The notes: a model not told the origin generated them from the letters alone. Shown: positions 9,846 to 16,929, counted from the first letter of the stretch. The stretch: DNA of 64,000 bases from Terriglobia bacterium (GCA_023512135.1 JAIMAG010000010.1:1-64000); one strand, 5' to 3'. A program made the numbers and translations.

Positions 9846-10307
9846 ATGGAACGCAAGTACAGGCAGCGGGGCTATCAGGAGTACGAAAAAGCGGAAAAGG
9901 AAAAGAGCCGGGAGCAGCGTCCCGCGCAGGGCCATCCGCGGCTGGACCGGCTGGGCCCGCGCACGCCGCGCATGGTAGGCACGGTTGTGCGGGCGCGCTG
10001 CGCCAACTGCGGCCACGTGCTCGCTCCGACAGCAGACCTGAACGGTCAGTGCCCGCGCTGCGGCTTCGAACTGCACTCCTGCAAGCAGTGTGTGCACTTC
10101 GATACCAGCGCGCGCTTCGAGTGCACCCAGCCTATCCCGGAACGCATCCCGCGCAAGGATGCTCGCAACGAATGCACGTTCTTCGAATTCCGCATGACGG
10201 TGGAAAAGGATACGGCACCCACGGCACCCAGTCCTTCGCTTTCCGGGCTCGGCAGCCTGTCGCCGCAGGACGCGCGAAAAGCTTTCGAAGACCTGTTCAA
10301 GAAATAG
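9846..10307 (+). CDS. Double zinc-ribbon-like hypothetical protein
   Basis: 153-residue cytoplasmic protein of unknown function. A highly charged N-terminus (about 1-50) is followed by a zinc ribbon, CANCG...CPRCG (about residues 55-80), and then a second four-cysteine module with the pattern SCKQCVHFD, FECTQPIPERIPRKDARNEC and FFEF. The tail SPQDARKAFEDLFKK looks like a short helical binding segment. The start is preceded by GGAGG about 10 nt upstream. It stands alone between the hopanoid operon and a convergent DUF72 gene. The eight cysteines suggest two metal sites; this is inference from spacing. Confidence 0.75.
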   Translation: MERKYRQRGYQEYEKAEKEKSREQRPAQGHPRLDRLGPRTPRMVGTVVRARCANCGHVLAPTADLNGQCPRCGFELHSCKQCVHFDTSARFECTQPIPERIPRKDARNECTFFEFRMTVEKDTAPTAPSPSLSGLGSLSPQDARKAFEDLFKK

Positions 10308-10372
10308 TCCGGCACAGTTCCCCGCACCGCGCAGCGCATAAACGGATGTCCACGGCCTTGGTCTGTCCAAAT

Positions 10373-11308
10373 TTACATGGGTGGCTGGGGAAAGAGTGTC
10401 GGTGCCTGCGCCGGCTGGCGGGCGATTTCCTCCAGCTCGGGGTAGTGGTGACGCAGCAGCTCCGGCACGGACACGCGTTCGCCCTTCAGCAGATAGAGCA
10501 ACTGCAGAGCATTGACCACCGCCTTGCCCCCGAAGTGATTGTTCGTGATCACGAACGTGGTGCGAGTGCGCTCGCGTATGGCTCGGATGCGCTCGACCCA
10601 GCTCTTCAGCTCCGCCAGGCTGTAGAGGTAGTTGTAGCGTTCCTCGGGGGATGCACGGAGCTCGTCGGCAAACCAGGTGTCGTAGCGTCGGCCGTGCAGC
10701 CGCACGTAGCCGATCGGAGCGGTGGCGCGTTGCGAGGGTTGCATGGCGCGACCCAGAATCGGCTGGTCCAGATTGCAGAAGCCCACACCGCGCTTTTCGA
10801 GCAGGTCGTAGAAAGCCGGCTCGTTCCAGCTCGCGTGTCGCACCTCGACGACCAGTGGATAATCAGCGAACCGGTTGAGCAGCGTCCGGAGCTGCTGGCG
10901 GTTTTCTTTGGTGTTGTGGAACGAAAACGGAAACTGCAGCAGCACCGCGCCCAGCCGGCCCGCGGCTTGCAGCACGTCGAAGCCTTCCCGGACGGCCCTT
11001 TCCTCGGCAGTGCCGACCCGCGCCGTCTCGTGCGTGAAGCGCTGCCAGAGCTTGGCGGTGAACAGAAAATTTGGATTTCGCTGCACCTGCTCGATCCACT
11101 GTCGGACTGACGCAGCCCGCAGTGGCTGATAGAACGAAGTGTTGATCTCGATCGTATCGAAAAATTCGGCCAGGTAGGCGGCTTCGTGAAAGCCGCGCGG
11201 TCGGCGTGCGGGATAAACTACGCCAGCCCAATCGGGGTACGACCAACCCGCCGGCCCCACCAGCACGCGGCCCTGCGCGCGGTCAGTCTGCGCAGCCGAA
11301 GCGCTCAT
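10373..11308 (-). CDS. DUF72 (YecE-like) family protein
   Basis: 311 residues with the TIM-barrel DUF72 signatures VGPAGWSYPDW near the N-terminus, TIEINTSFYQP, a region FLFTAKLWQRFTHE, and VVEVRHASWNEPAFYDLLEK. Members are widespread but of uncertain biochemical role; structural resemblance to endonuclease IV-type barrels has been noted. The gene is convergent with the zinc-ribbon gene (65 bp between stops) and divergent from hpf. Length is slightly above the typical 240-300 residues because of a short N-terminal extension that could be removed by a later start. Confidence 0.85.
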   Translation of the reverse strand: MSASAAQTDRAQGRVLVGPAGWSYPDWAGVVYPARRPRGFHEAAYLAEFFDTIEINTSFYQPLRAASVRQWIEQVQRNPNFLFTAKLWQRFTHETARVGTAEERAVREGFDVLQAAGRLGAVLLQFPFSFHNTKENRQQLRTLLNRFADYPLVVEVRHASWNEPAFYDLLEKRGVGFCNLDQPILGRAMQPSQRATAPIGYVRLHGRRYDTWFADELRASPEERYNYLYSLAELKSWVERIRAIRERTRTTFVITNNHFGGKAVVNALQLLYLLKGERVSVPELLRHHYPELEEIARQPAQAPTLFPQPPM

Positions 11309-11376
11309 GCAAAAATGCCCTAGGCAGTATTCTGCGCGCGCCGAAATGAAAAGACAATCCAGCGCTGCCGGCTGGG

Positions 11377-11405
11377 TTGCAGGAAACCGGACGAATTGCT
11401 ATTCT
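11377..11405 (+). promoter_or_regulatory. Predicted promoter of hpf
   Basis: TTGCAG at 11377-11382, a 17-nt spacer and TATTCT at 11400-11405 with a TGC extension in front of the -10. It lies 65 bp upstream of the hpf start and points towards it. Confidence 0.55.
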
Positions 11406-11469
11406 GACTCGCGCGGTTCAACAGGAGCCACGCCGAAGCCGATGGCAGTTTTCCCGGAACAGGTGAAGG

Positions 11470-11817
11470 ATGAACATCACGCTCAGCTACAAAGACGTGG
11501 AACACCGCGAACCGGTCGAACGCGAAATTGCACGGCACAAAACAAAACTCTCCCGCCTGCTGAAGCGCTATGCGCCGGACCTGGTGCAGGTGCACGGGGC
11601 CTTCGAGAAACATCCGCGCCGGGCACAGTATGAATTTTCGCTGAACCTGTCGCTGCCCACCGGTACCTTGCACGCCAACGCACAGGGGCCCGACCTGCGC
11701 ACCAGCGTGAAGGAAGCTTTTGCGGAGCTAGTCCGCCAGCTCCACAAGCATCAGGGCAAGCTGCGTCGCGAGCACGAGTGGAAACGCAAACGCAGCCGCC
11801 GCGCCGCCGGCGACTGA
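11470..11817 (+). CDS. hpf: Short ribosome hibernation promoting factor (HPF/RaiA family)
   Basis: 115 residues starting MNITLSYKDVEHREPVE, with helix ...EREIARHKTKLSRLLKRY and the conserved strand-helix FEFSLNLSLP/DLRTSVKEAFAELVRQLHKHQGKL of the HPF/RaiA fold. Such proteins bind the 30S subunit near the tRNA path and promote inactive ribosomes in stationary phase. The chain lacks the long C-terminal dimerisation domain and ends in a basic tail (KRKRSRRAAG). It has its own predicted promoter and no operon partner. Confidence 0.83.
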   Translation: MNITLSYKDVEHREPVEREIARHKTKLSRLLKRYAPDLVQVHGAFEKHPRRAQYEFSLNLSLPTGTLHANAQGPDLRTSVKEAFAELVRQLHKHQGKLRREHEWKRKRSRRAAGD

Positions 11818-12333
11818 TGCTTCTGCGCCGGCCACTCGCCTCCACACGCCAGCACGGAGCCATGGACGGGCAGGCGTGCACCGCCGATAGACTCCCCTCG
11901 CGAGCTGTCCGGCCAGACCCACAAGCCTGTTATGAAGAGACAGCGCTTGCTGAACAACGTTGCGTGGCTGCCTCATGCGCAACAGAGGTGGTGCGGCTTC
12001 GTTGCCGGCTGAGCGCCGACGAGTGCATGGCTACAAGCAGGGATGTAGCTTGGGTGTAGAGCAGAAACCTTAAAAGCTGTTTTCCGTTTCGTGTATCATC
12101 CAACGAAGCGAGGTTGACGCAACTCCATGGAGGCGCAGCCCTTCGGCCCGATTACCGTGAGAGCCATAAACGGAAAAATGTAACTGAAACTCAACGCAAA
12201 GTTCGGACAGACCTCCCACCTCTTGTGGCATCAAGGAAATCCTGAGCGCTCTTTTTCTCCCGAGGGTATGCTCAAATCAAGATGTTCGACCTCCTCAGGC
12301 ACACGACGTTTCCACGGGGTACATTGTCGTGGC
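11818..12333 (+). other. Non-coding stretch at edge of accessory region
   Basis: I see no credible reading frame on either strand. The sequence becomes visibly more A/T-rich from about 12060. No recognisable structured RNA or terminator was found. It may be degraded accessory DNA. Confidence 0.5.
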
Positions 12334-12696
12334 TCAGTTTTTAGCTCGCGGATCGTCCGCAGCCTCTTCCTGTCCGTGACCTAGTTCGGTGGTCGTTAAC
12401 GCTTTTTCGCAGCAGAAATCCTTAAACTCCCTGAACTTCTCCCTGGCGTTATCGATCTTCTGGCGGATGGGTGGATAAGATTCGTAAGCCATGGGACCTT
12501 CTTGAACCTGAATTGTGTCTTCCCTGAATTCTCTCACCTCAAAAACGTGTGGAATCCCACCAAAGTGCAGCAGATAGCCTGGACGCTTCTTTTTGCCAGC
12601 AATTTGTGGCTCGTATTCCCAGTCGTTGATTCCCTGAGAACGGAGATATTCCTCGAAAAGAACTTCGGACTCATTTTTTTGTTTCTTGACGGGCAT
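12334..12696 (-). pseudogene. Truncated nuclease-like gene (PD-(D/E)xK-like N-terminal domain)
   Basis: 120 residues. The N-terminal 95 resemble a family of stand-alone restriction-endonuclease-like proteins: ESEVLFEEYLRSQG, EYEPQ, KRPGYLLHFGG and HVFEVREF, followed by PPIRQKIDNAREKFREFKD. The expected active-site D of K-R-P-D is G40 here, and E-x-K is E53-V-R55, so the site looks degenerate. After residue 96 the family-like sequence stops abruptly and a short unrelated tail (EKALTTTELG...) leads to the stop. I interpret it as 3'-truncated and probably inactive. Base composition is lower in G+C than the neighbours. Confidence 0.55.
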
Positions 12697-13237
12697 AATT
12701 CCTGTCCCGAGCGTATTTGAAACGGGTGGCTCGTGACAGAGAGTACTTTAGGCCGACTGAGCTGCGGAATGCAAAGCCGATGCTTTCTGCCCATGCCGCT
12801 GACAGCTCAGGGAAGAGAAATCATCGATCCACATCAGAGCCGGTCGGGGCTGCTCTGCGCCGGCTGGACTGCACGGGAAGCTGAAATTCAAAGGTTGCTT
12901 CGTAGCCAGGCTTTTGGTTTCCTGTAGCTGCTCGGCTCGCTGAGTTCCTCTCCCCGACGATTTCGTTCGGGACGGTCCGCCGCACGCAGTGGTTGTCGCC
13001 CTGCCAATGTTCACGTAGCGTGCCACGTGGCGCAGCTTCGAAAGCTGCGACTGGATGAAGTTGGTCGTGGCCGAACTGCGGCGCAATGGTGGCCCGAGGA
13101 TCAGCCGGTGCAAGATGAGGCTTTGCTCCTTTGCTTTCTTCGGGCTGTGCGCCGTGGATCCGGAAACGCCCGGATTCAAAACTGACTTCGGCCCGCAGAA
13201 GCAAAAATGCGGGGTGCTGTCAGTGGAGTCAAGGTTC
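12697..13237 (+). other. Non-coding stretch left of the island
   Basis: Short open frames on both strands lack family resemblance, consistent starts or ribosome-binding sites. This would be the original sequence upstream of tRNA-Sec if the 69-bp repeat marks the left end of an insertion. Confidence 0.45.
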
Positions 13238-13306
13238 GTGCTATCTTGCACGGAGCAGGCGGCGGAGGCGCAACGGGTCCGGTGACCCGCCCGGCCTTCA
13301 AAGCCG
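13238..13306 (+). repeat. Left 69-bp direct repeat (attachment-site-like, partial tRNA-Sec)
   Basis: Identical over 69 bp to 16861-16929. It contains the -10 hexamer TATCTT and the 5' half of tRNA-Sec through the anticodon loop (tRNA part 13264-13306), then diverges, so this copy cannot fold into a tRNA. Confidence 0.9.
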
Positions 13307-13525
13307 TTTTCAGGGTTCGCGCACTATTCCGCACCGAAGCGCCGAGTGCCGCATAACCCCTGTGTTCGCAGGTGGTTCTACCGTTTCCGTCTGCGTAGCG
13401 CCCTGCACGCGCCCGCACGAAATTGCAAAACCAACTGACACCAAAACTGACACCGCTTTACAGCGCAAAGTGGGGGCCTTCGATCATGCGGCGGCCTCCT
13501 CCAGGGGCGGTGCAGCTGAAGGGCA

Positions 13526-13555
13526 TGTACAAGAACGAGTACCCAAGTCTATAAT
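13526..13555 (+). promoter_or_regulatory. Predicted promoter for a leaderless island gene
   Basis: TGTACA (13526-13531), 18-nt spacer, consensus TATAAT (13550-13555). The first codon of the next gene begins 8 nt after the -10, leaving no room for a Shine-Dalgarno sequence. Confidence 0.5.
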
Positions 13556-13563
13556 CCCGGTCC

Positions 13564-13965
13564 ATGCATCCTGACGACAGATTCCACGTGGTAGGGTTCA
13601 CCAGGGACCAAGTTCGGGATGGTGCCTTGTTCCGTGTGATGGCGCTCTCTGACCACGTGCTGCGTAGGATGGCAGAACTGCACCAGCAATTGGGTGCCCT
13701 CCAAGACGCGGTTGCGCAGGGTCAGGTCGTGCGCGAGTTGGTGGAGATCTATTTCGTGATCCCGTTCGAGCGGGATGCCGCGCAGGAGTTGCTTGGCCGA
13801 TTGAATCAGGACTACTTCGCCGTGTACCTGCTGAACGATTCCGCGCTGCGGGTGTGCCAGCAGTACGGCATCCCTCTGCCGCCTGTCGCTGCCGAGATCA
13901 CCAGGGCTGGAATCCCCGCGCCCATCGGCACGGTCATGCAGTTTCCCAGTTTCGAGTTGGCCTGA
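13564..13965 (+). CDS. Hypothetical island protein, 133 aa
   Basis: No family recognised. The protein is soluble and mostly helical, with an N-terminal segment FHVVGFTRDQVRDGALFRVMALSDH and a hydrophobic C-terminal stretch rich in proline (GIPLPPVAAEITRAGIPAPIG). Codon use and the absence of long repeats look like real coding sequence. There is no ribosome-binding site, but a consensus -10 element ends 8 nt before the ATG, which suggests a leaderless transcript. It is the first gene inside the island and reads towards the membrane-protein gene. Function unknown. Confidence 0.55.
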   Translation: MHPDDRFHVVGFTRDQVRDGALFRVMALSDHVLRRMAELHQQLGALQDAVAQGQVVRELVEIYFVIPFERDAAQELLGRLNQDYFAVYLLNDSALRVCQQYGIPLPPVAAEITRAGIPAPIGTVMQFPSFELA

Positions 13966-14004
13966 TTGGCCTTCAAACCAGCTTGGGCAAAGAACCCATC
14001 AGGT

Positions 14005-14033
14005 TGCACAAATACCACTATTCATGCTAGAAT
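14005..14033 (+). promoter_or_regulatory. Predicted promoter for a second leaderless island gene
   Basis: TGCACA (14005-14010), 17-nt spacer and TAGAAT (14028-14033) with a TGC extension. The ATG at 14040 falls 6 nt after the -10, at the expected transcription start. Confidence 0.5.
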
Positions 14034-14039
14034 CTGCGC

Positions 14040-14519
14040 ATGTTCCCAGTGTTTTTCCTGCTCGCCGTCATTGTCCCGCTGGTGGGACTCTATTCTTTCT
14101 GGCGTGATGCGCAGACCAAGGGATGGGATTGGATCTCTGCCGATAGTCTGAAGATGTATGTGGACGCCTCGAAAACTTTCCTCACTGCGTCGGGGATCGC
14201 TGTAGCCATCGTCGTTGGGTCGCTTGGAGGAAAGCTTTCACCACCTTCATGGATTGTCCAGCGAGCGGTCGCCGGACTCGTAACCTGTGTGGTCTTTGCG
14301 CCCATCACAGTCTTGCTGCTCTATCGCCTATATGAGAGGGCGAGTGCCCGCCACCAGGAAGCCGAACCAGAAGGCGTTCACGGCCAGGGAAAACTGACCC
14401 GCATTGAACTGGCCCTACTTTTGGTGATGGCGTATGTCACGCTGGAGGGGTTCATCCTCGGGTTTCTGTACCTCGCTCGCGCCCCGTTTCACATGACCCT
14501 TAGTGACGTTTGGCGGTGA
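14040..14519 (+). CDS. Hypothetical island membrane protein, 159 aa
   Basis: No family recognised. Four hydrophobic segments are visible: residues about 1-18 (MFPVFFLLAVIVPLVGLY), 48-62 (TASGIAVAIVVGSLG), 75-97 (VAGLVTCVVFAPITVLLLY) and 123-147 (ALLLVMAYVTLEGFILGFLYLA). The loop between segments 3 and 4 is charged. The transcript is probably leaderless (see the promoter just upstream). The 3' end overlaps the convergent gene by 20 bp. As a small membrane protein beside unknown cargo genes it could be a membrane-acting effector or a helper of a neighbour, but nothing in the sequence proves this. Confidence 0.6.
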   Translation: MFPVFFLLAVIVPLVGLYSFWRDAQTKGWDWISADSLKMYVDASKTFLTASGIAVAIVVGSLGGKLSPPSWIVQRAVAGLVTCVVFAPITVLLLYRLYERASARHQEAEPEGVHGQGKLTRIELALLLVMAYVTLEGFILGFLYLARAPFHMTLSDVWR

Positions 14520-14865
14520 GCAGGGCTTGAAAGTGCTCCATCACCGCGTCGCGCAGCCGCAGGGCGTCTTTCACCATCTTGGCAGGCGCGCCAGGATGCA
14601 GGCGGGCAAACTCCAGCGGACGGGCGCGGACTTCCTGCTCCATGCCGATTGCTTCCTGGGCTACCCGCGCCGTCATCTTGCCCGCGCGCACCAAGCCTGC
14701 GAAGAAAGCGGCCTCGGCCTGCGCCTGGCGCTTCAGCAGCGCACCGTCGAGCGCTCCCAACAGCGGATCGCCGTCTATTTTCCTGCGGGAGTTCGCCACG
14801 CGAGGGCGACGCCGCCAATCAAGCGGTGGTGGGGGTGTGGTGATCAGCAGAGTCTGTGTTGCCAC
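14500..14865 (-). CDS. Hypothetical island protein, about 121 aa
   Basis: No family recognised. The C-terminal 90 residues look like real coding sequence and predict helices: DGDPLLGALDGALLKRQAQA, EAAFFAGLVRAGKMTARVAQ and KMVKDALRLRDAVMEHF. The start is uncertain; I use a GTG at 14865, because the frame upstream of it reads as basic low-complexity sequence. There is no clear ribosome-binding site. The gene is convergent with the membrane-protein gene (20-bp overlap) and divergent from the nuclease-like gene. A small phage-type helical protein is plausible but unproven. Confidence 0.5.
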   Translation of the reverse strand: MATQTLLITTPPPPLDWRRRPRVANSRRKIDGDPLLGALDGALLKRQAQAEAAFFAGLVRAGKMTARVAQEAIGMEQEVRARPLEFARLHPGAPAKMVKDALRLRDAVMEHFQALLTAKRH

Positions 14866-15005
14866 GGCGGCGAGAGTGCCAGACTCATTCGAAGTGCGCA
14901 AGTGGAAAGTACCTATTTGGGTATTCCTTCTCTGATTTTTCCTGTGCCTGCGGTCAGCGACGGTGCTAGACTTCGCCCCGACAACCTCCCAGGAGCTTAA
15001 CCGCA

Positions 15006-15626
15006 ATGGCCAAACGAAGCATTGAGTTGGTCTCGCCAGCATCAGTCTATAACCGCGTCGTTTTCGGCCTCTTGATTTCCGTGGTTGCCTACCTGTGGCC
15101 GGTTCAAACACAGGACGCGGCCAATGTTCGCATCATCGCTATCGCCGTTGGGATTGTGATGTTCCTGTCCGGTTGGACAGCGGTGAAGAACCCCATGCAG
15201 GCTGTCCGCTACGCGGCCAATCCCCGCCGCACAGTCCTGCGCCTGATCGAGGAATGGAAGCCTGAGCCGGCGCGGCTCGAATCCGAATACGAAAAATCTC
15301 TGCACCGCTTTCTCAAGGAGCGCCTTCCGTTCGTGAAGGTCACGCGGCAGTATGGGTCAGCCAGGGTGAAGTGCGACCTGGCTACCGGACAGGATGTGAT
15401 GATCGAACTGAAGGCAGGCTTACGCTCCACGCAGAAACTACAGCGGCTCATCGGCCAGATCGAACTGTTCACAAGAGAATGGGACAAGCCCGTGATCGTC
15501 GTCTTGCTTGGGGAGACGGAGGAGGATTTGCTCCACGACCTGCACCGTAGCCTGCGCCAGTACACCCGCGTGGACGTGGTGACGAAGCCGGTTGAGGCCC
15601 GTGTTGAAGAAGAAGGGCAAGGCTGA
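15006..15626 (+). CDS. Two-helix membrane protein with PD-(D/E)xK nuclease-like domain
   Basis: 206 residues. Two transmembrane helices lie at about residues 17-33 and 41-57. The cytoplasmic part (about 88-195) contains YEKSLHRFLKERLPF, then VKCDL (D124) and MIELKAG (E134-x-K136), followed by LQRLIGQIELF and the hydrophobic strand PVIVVLLGE. The D-x9-E-x-K spacing, the following helix with a conserved-looking Gln and the alternating strands match the restriction-endonuclease-like core. ATG 15006 has AGGAG 10 nt upstream. The fold is my inference from motifs; no named family is claimed. A role in defence or DNA processing is possible. Confidence 0.6.
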   Translation: MAKRSIELVSPASVYNRVVFGLLISVVAYLWPVQTQDAANVRIIAIAVGIVMFLSGWTAVKNPMQAVRYAANPRRTVLRLIEEWKPEPARLESEYEKSLHRFLKERLPFVKVTRQYGSARVKCDLATGQDVMIELKAGLRSTQKLQRLIGQIELFTREWDKPVIVVLLGETEEDLLHDLHRSLRQYTRVDVVTKPVEARVEEEGQG

Positions 15627-16057
15627 AGGGCTCCGTGCTGAGCGATGAGGTACCAAACCCAGTTCAACCGGATTCTGGACAAGCTCTGTCAGCGGCGCAC
15701 CGAATAGCCACTTGCGCGGCCTCGGTAGTCTGCGTCCCGCTATCCAAACAGAAACTGCATGTTGGGTGAGTATGCGTACTGCCCAAGAAAGCCCAGGGAG
15801 TGGACCTCAAGCAGGCCCAGGGGGAAGGAGACATCGGGCATTTCGAGCCTCCACTGTCTTGGCAACCGGAGAATGCTGCCATCGGGTGAGGCAGGGCCAT
15901 TCTCAGCGGGGTAAGAACACCACTCAGTAAAAATTCATGCAGCGAAAGATTGTGTGTAGCTTTTGCATCCCGCTCACAGTGGCATGTCCCGAGGCGTGCC
16001 GTTCGGGTTCGCCTTCCCCGCCCAGCCTTGCCGCGATAAATTCCTATAGCGCGTTAA
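15627..16057 (+). other. Non-coding stretch inside the island
   Basis: No convincing gene on either strand. It separates the nuclease-like gene from the convergent terminase-like gene, where a large terminase subunit might have been expected. No hairpin followed by a T-run stands out. Confidence 0.45.
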
Positions 16058-16567
16058 TCAATTTGCCCCACTTCGAGCCTCAGCCCGCAGACCCTCGGCC
16101 AGGGCCGCCAGCGCCCCCCGTAGGGCTTGGTCCAGCTTGGCCTCGATCACATCGCGGGACTCGCCTTCCAGCTGGTGCGCTATGCGGCTGGGCAGCATAA
16201 GGATTCTCTGGCGTACCGTGCTGTTGTGCGAGCTCATGTACTCGCGCACGACGGAGATTTCCACCAAGCCGCCGCGCTTCTGGTCACGCTCCGTTTCGAG
16301 CAAATCAGCGGCGGCCTTCGCATGACGAAGGCGCTCACGCCTGATCTCGCGGCTCAATTCACGGGCTTGAGGGTCGTCGCCGCCATCGCGCCGTTCGAGC
16401 AGTGTTCGATAATGCCGCACGCACCACACCAGGGCCTCAGCAAGTGGGAACTCACCCCTGGCAGTTTTCGGCAATCCCAATTCCACCAGCTTCAGAACGT
16501 AGCGCTCACTGACGCCTAGAATCCGCGCCAACTTGCCTGTTCCAACCGTCACGACCTTTTTCTTCAT
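16058..16567 (-). CDS. Phage terminase small subunit-like (Nu1-type) protein
   Basis: 169 residues. The N-terminal region (about 8-45) reads as a winged-helix/MerR-like DNA-binding unit: TGKLARILGVSERYVLKLVELGLP, then GEFPLAEALVWCVRHYR. A charged helix follows (LSREIRRERLRHAKAAADLLE), and the C-terminal half has the STVRQRILMLPSRIAHQLEG pattern typical of Nu1-type DNA-packaging proteins. Such proteins recognise phage DNA for packaging. ATG 16567 has GAGGG about 9 nt upstream; the open frame continues further upstream only through antisense of the integrase and tRNA and I exclude that. No large terminase or capsid genes are present. Confidence 0.62.
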   Translation of the reverse strand: MKKKVVTVGTGKLARILGVSERYVLKLVELGLPKTARGEFPLAEALVWCVRHYRTLLERRDGGDDPQARELSREIRRERLRHAKAAADLLETERDQKRGGLVEISVVREYMSSHNSTVRQRILMLPSRIAHQLEGESRDVIEAKLDQALRGALAALAEGLRAEARSGAN

Positions 16568-16570
16568 CGC

Positions 16571-16855
16571 TTGCGCCCTCAATCGGAAGCGGTGCGCGAG
16601 GCAGGAATTGAGGACTTCCGCTGGCACGATCTCCGTCACACGTTCGCCACGCGCCTGCGCGAGAAGGGCGTGCCGCTCGAGGACATTGCTGATCTGCTCG
16701 GGCACAAAGGGCTGGCGATGACGCGGCGGTACGCTCACACCAACCTGGAGCGGCTGCATCAGGCTGTGGGCCGCCTGGCCAGAAAACCATTTGGCACCAA
16801 AACTGACACCGGCCAGTCTAGGCGCAGAAGCAGGCGCGCTGTTGGTGCAGCCTAA
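16571..16855 (+). pseudogene. Tyrosine recombinase (integrase) C-terminal remnant
   Basis: An in-frame stretch of about 94 residues encodes only the end of a phage-type integrase catalytic domain: AVREAGIEDFRWHDLRHTFA (HxxR box), LLGHKGLAMTRRYAHT with the second catalytic His and the nucleophilic Tyr, then a tail. The N-terminal arm/core-binding domains and the first catalytic Arg are missing; the sequence immediately upstream is the antisense start of the terminase-like gene. It ends a few bases before the repeat that carries the tRNA-Sec promoter, the usual place for an integrase beside its attachment site. Non-functional as it stands. Confidence 0.75.
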
Positions 16856-16870
16856 GTTCTGTGCTATCTT
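16842..16870 (+). promoter_or_regulatory. Predicted promoter of tRNA-Sec
   Basis: TTGGTG (16842-16847), 17-nt spacer, TATCTT (16865-16870) with a TGC extension; the tRNA begins 17 nt after the -10. The -10 lies within the 69-bp repeat, the -35 outside it. Confidence 0.6.
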
Positions 16871-16929
16871 GCACGGAGCAGGCGGCGGAGGCGCAACGGG
16901 TCCGGTGACCCGCCCGGCCTTCAAAGCCG
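16861..16929 (+). repeat. Right 69-bp direct repeat (promoter -10 and 5' half of tRNA-Sec)
   Basis: Identical to 13238-13306. It runs from the -10 region to the 3' side of the anticodon stem of the intact tRNA-Sec gene. The presumed crossover lies inside this shared block. Confidence 0.9.

Larger units (their letters stand above)
13238..16929 (+). mobile_element. Genomic island flanked by 69-bp direct repeats at tRNA-Sec
   Basis: A segment of about 3.7 kb bounded by two identical 69-bp direct repeats, the right-hand one forming the promoter and 5' half of an intact tRNA-Sec gene. Inside are the catalytic C-terminus of a tyrosine recombinase next to the tRNA gene, a terminase-small-subunit-like gene, a membrane-anchored nuclease-like gene and three small unknown genes, with mixed gene orientation and loose spacing unlike the rest of the window. 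The repeats plus integrase remnant fit site-specific integration at tRNA-Sec. The integrase is incomplete, so the element is probably immobile by itself. Confidence 0.7.

Noticed and set aside
9785-11110. 441-residue plus-strand frame
   Set aside because: It runs through the promoter of the zinc-ribbon gene and antisense to the DUF72 gene.
13264-13340. Second tRNA-Sec gene
   Set aside because: Only the 5' half matches; the sequence after the anticodon loop cannot form a variable arm, T arm or matching acceptor strand. It is a repeat fragment.
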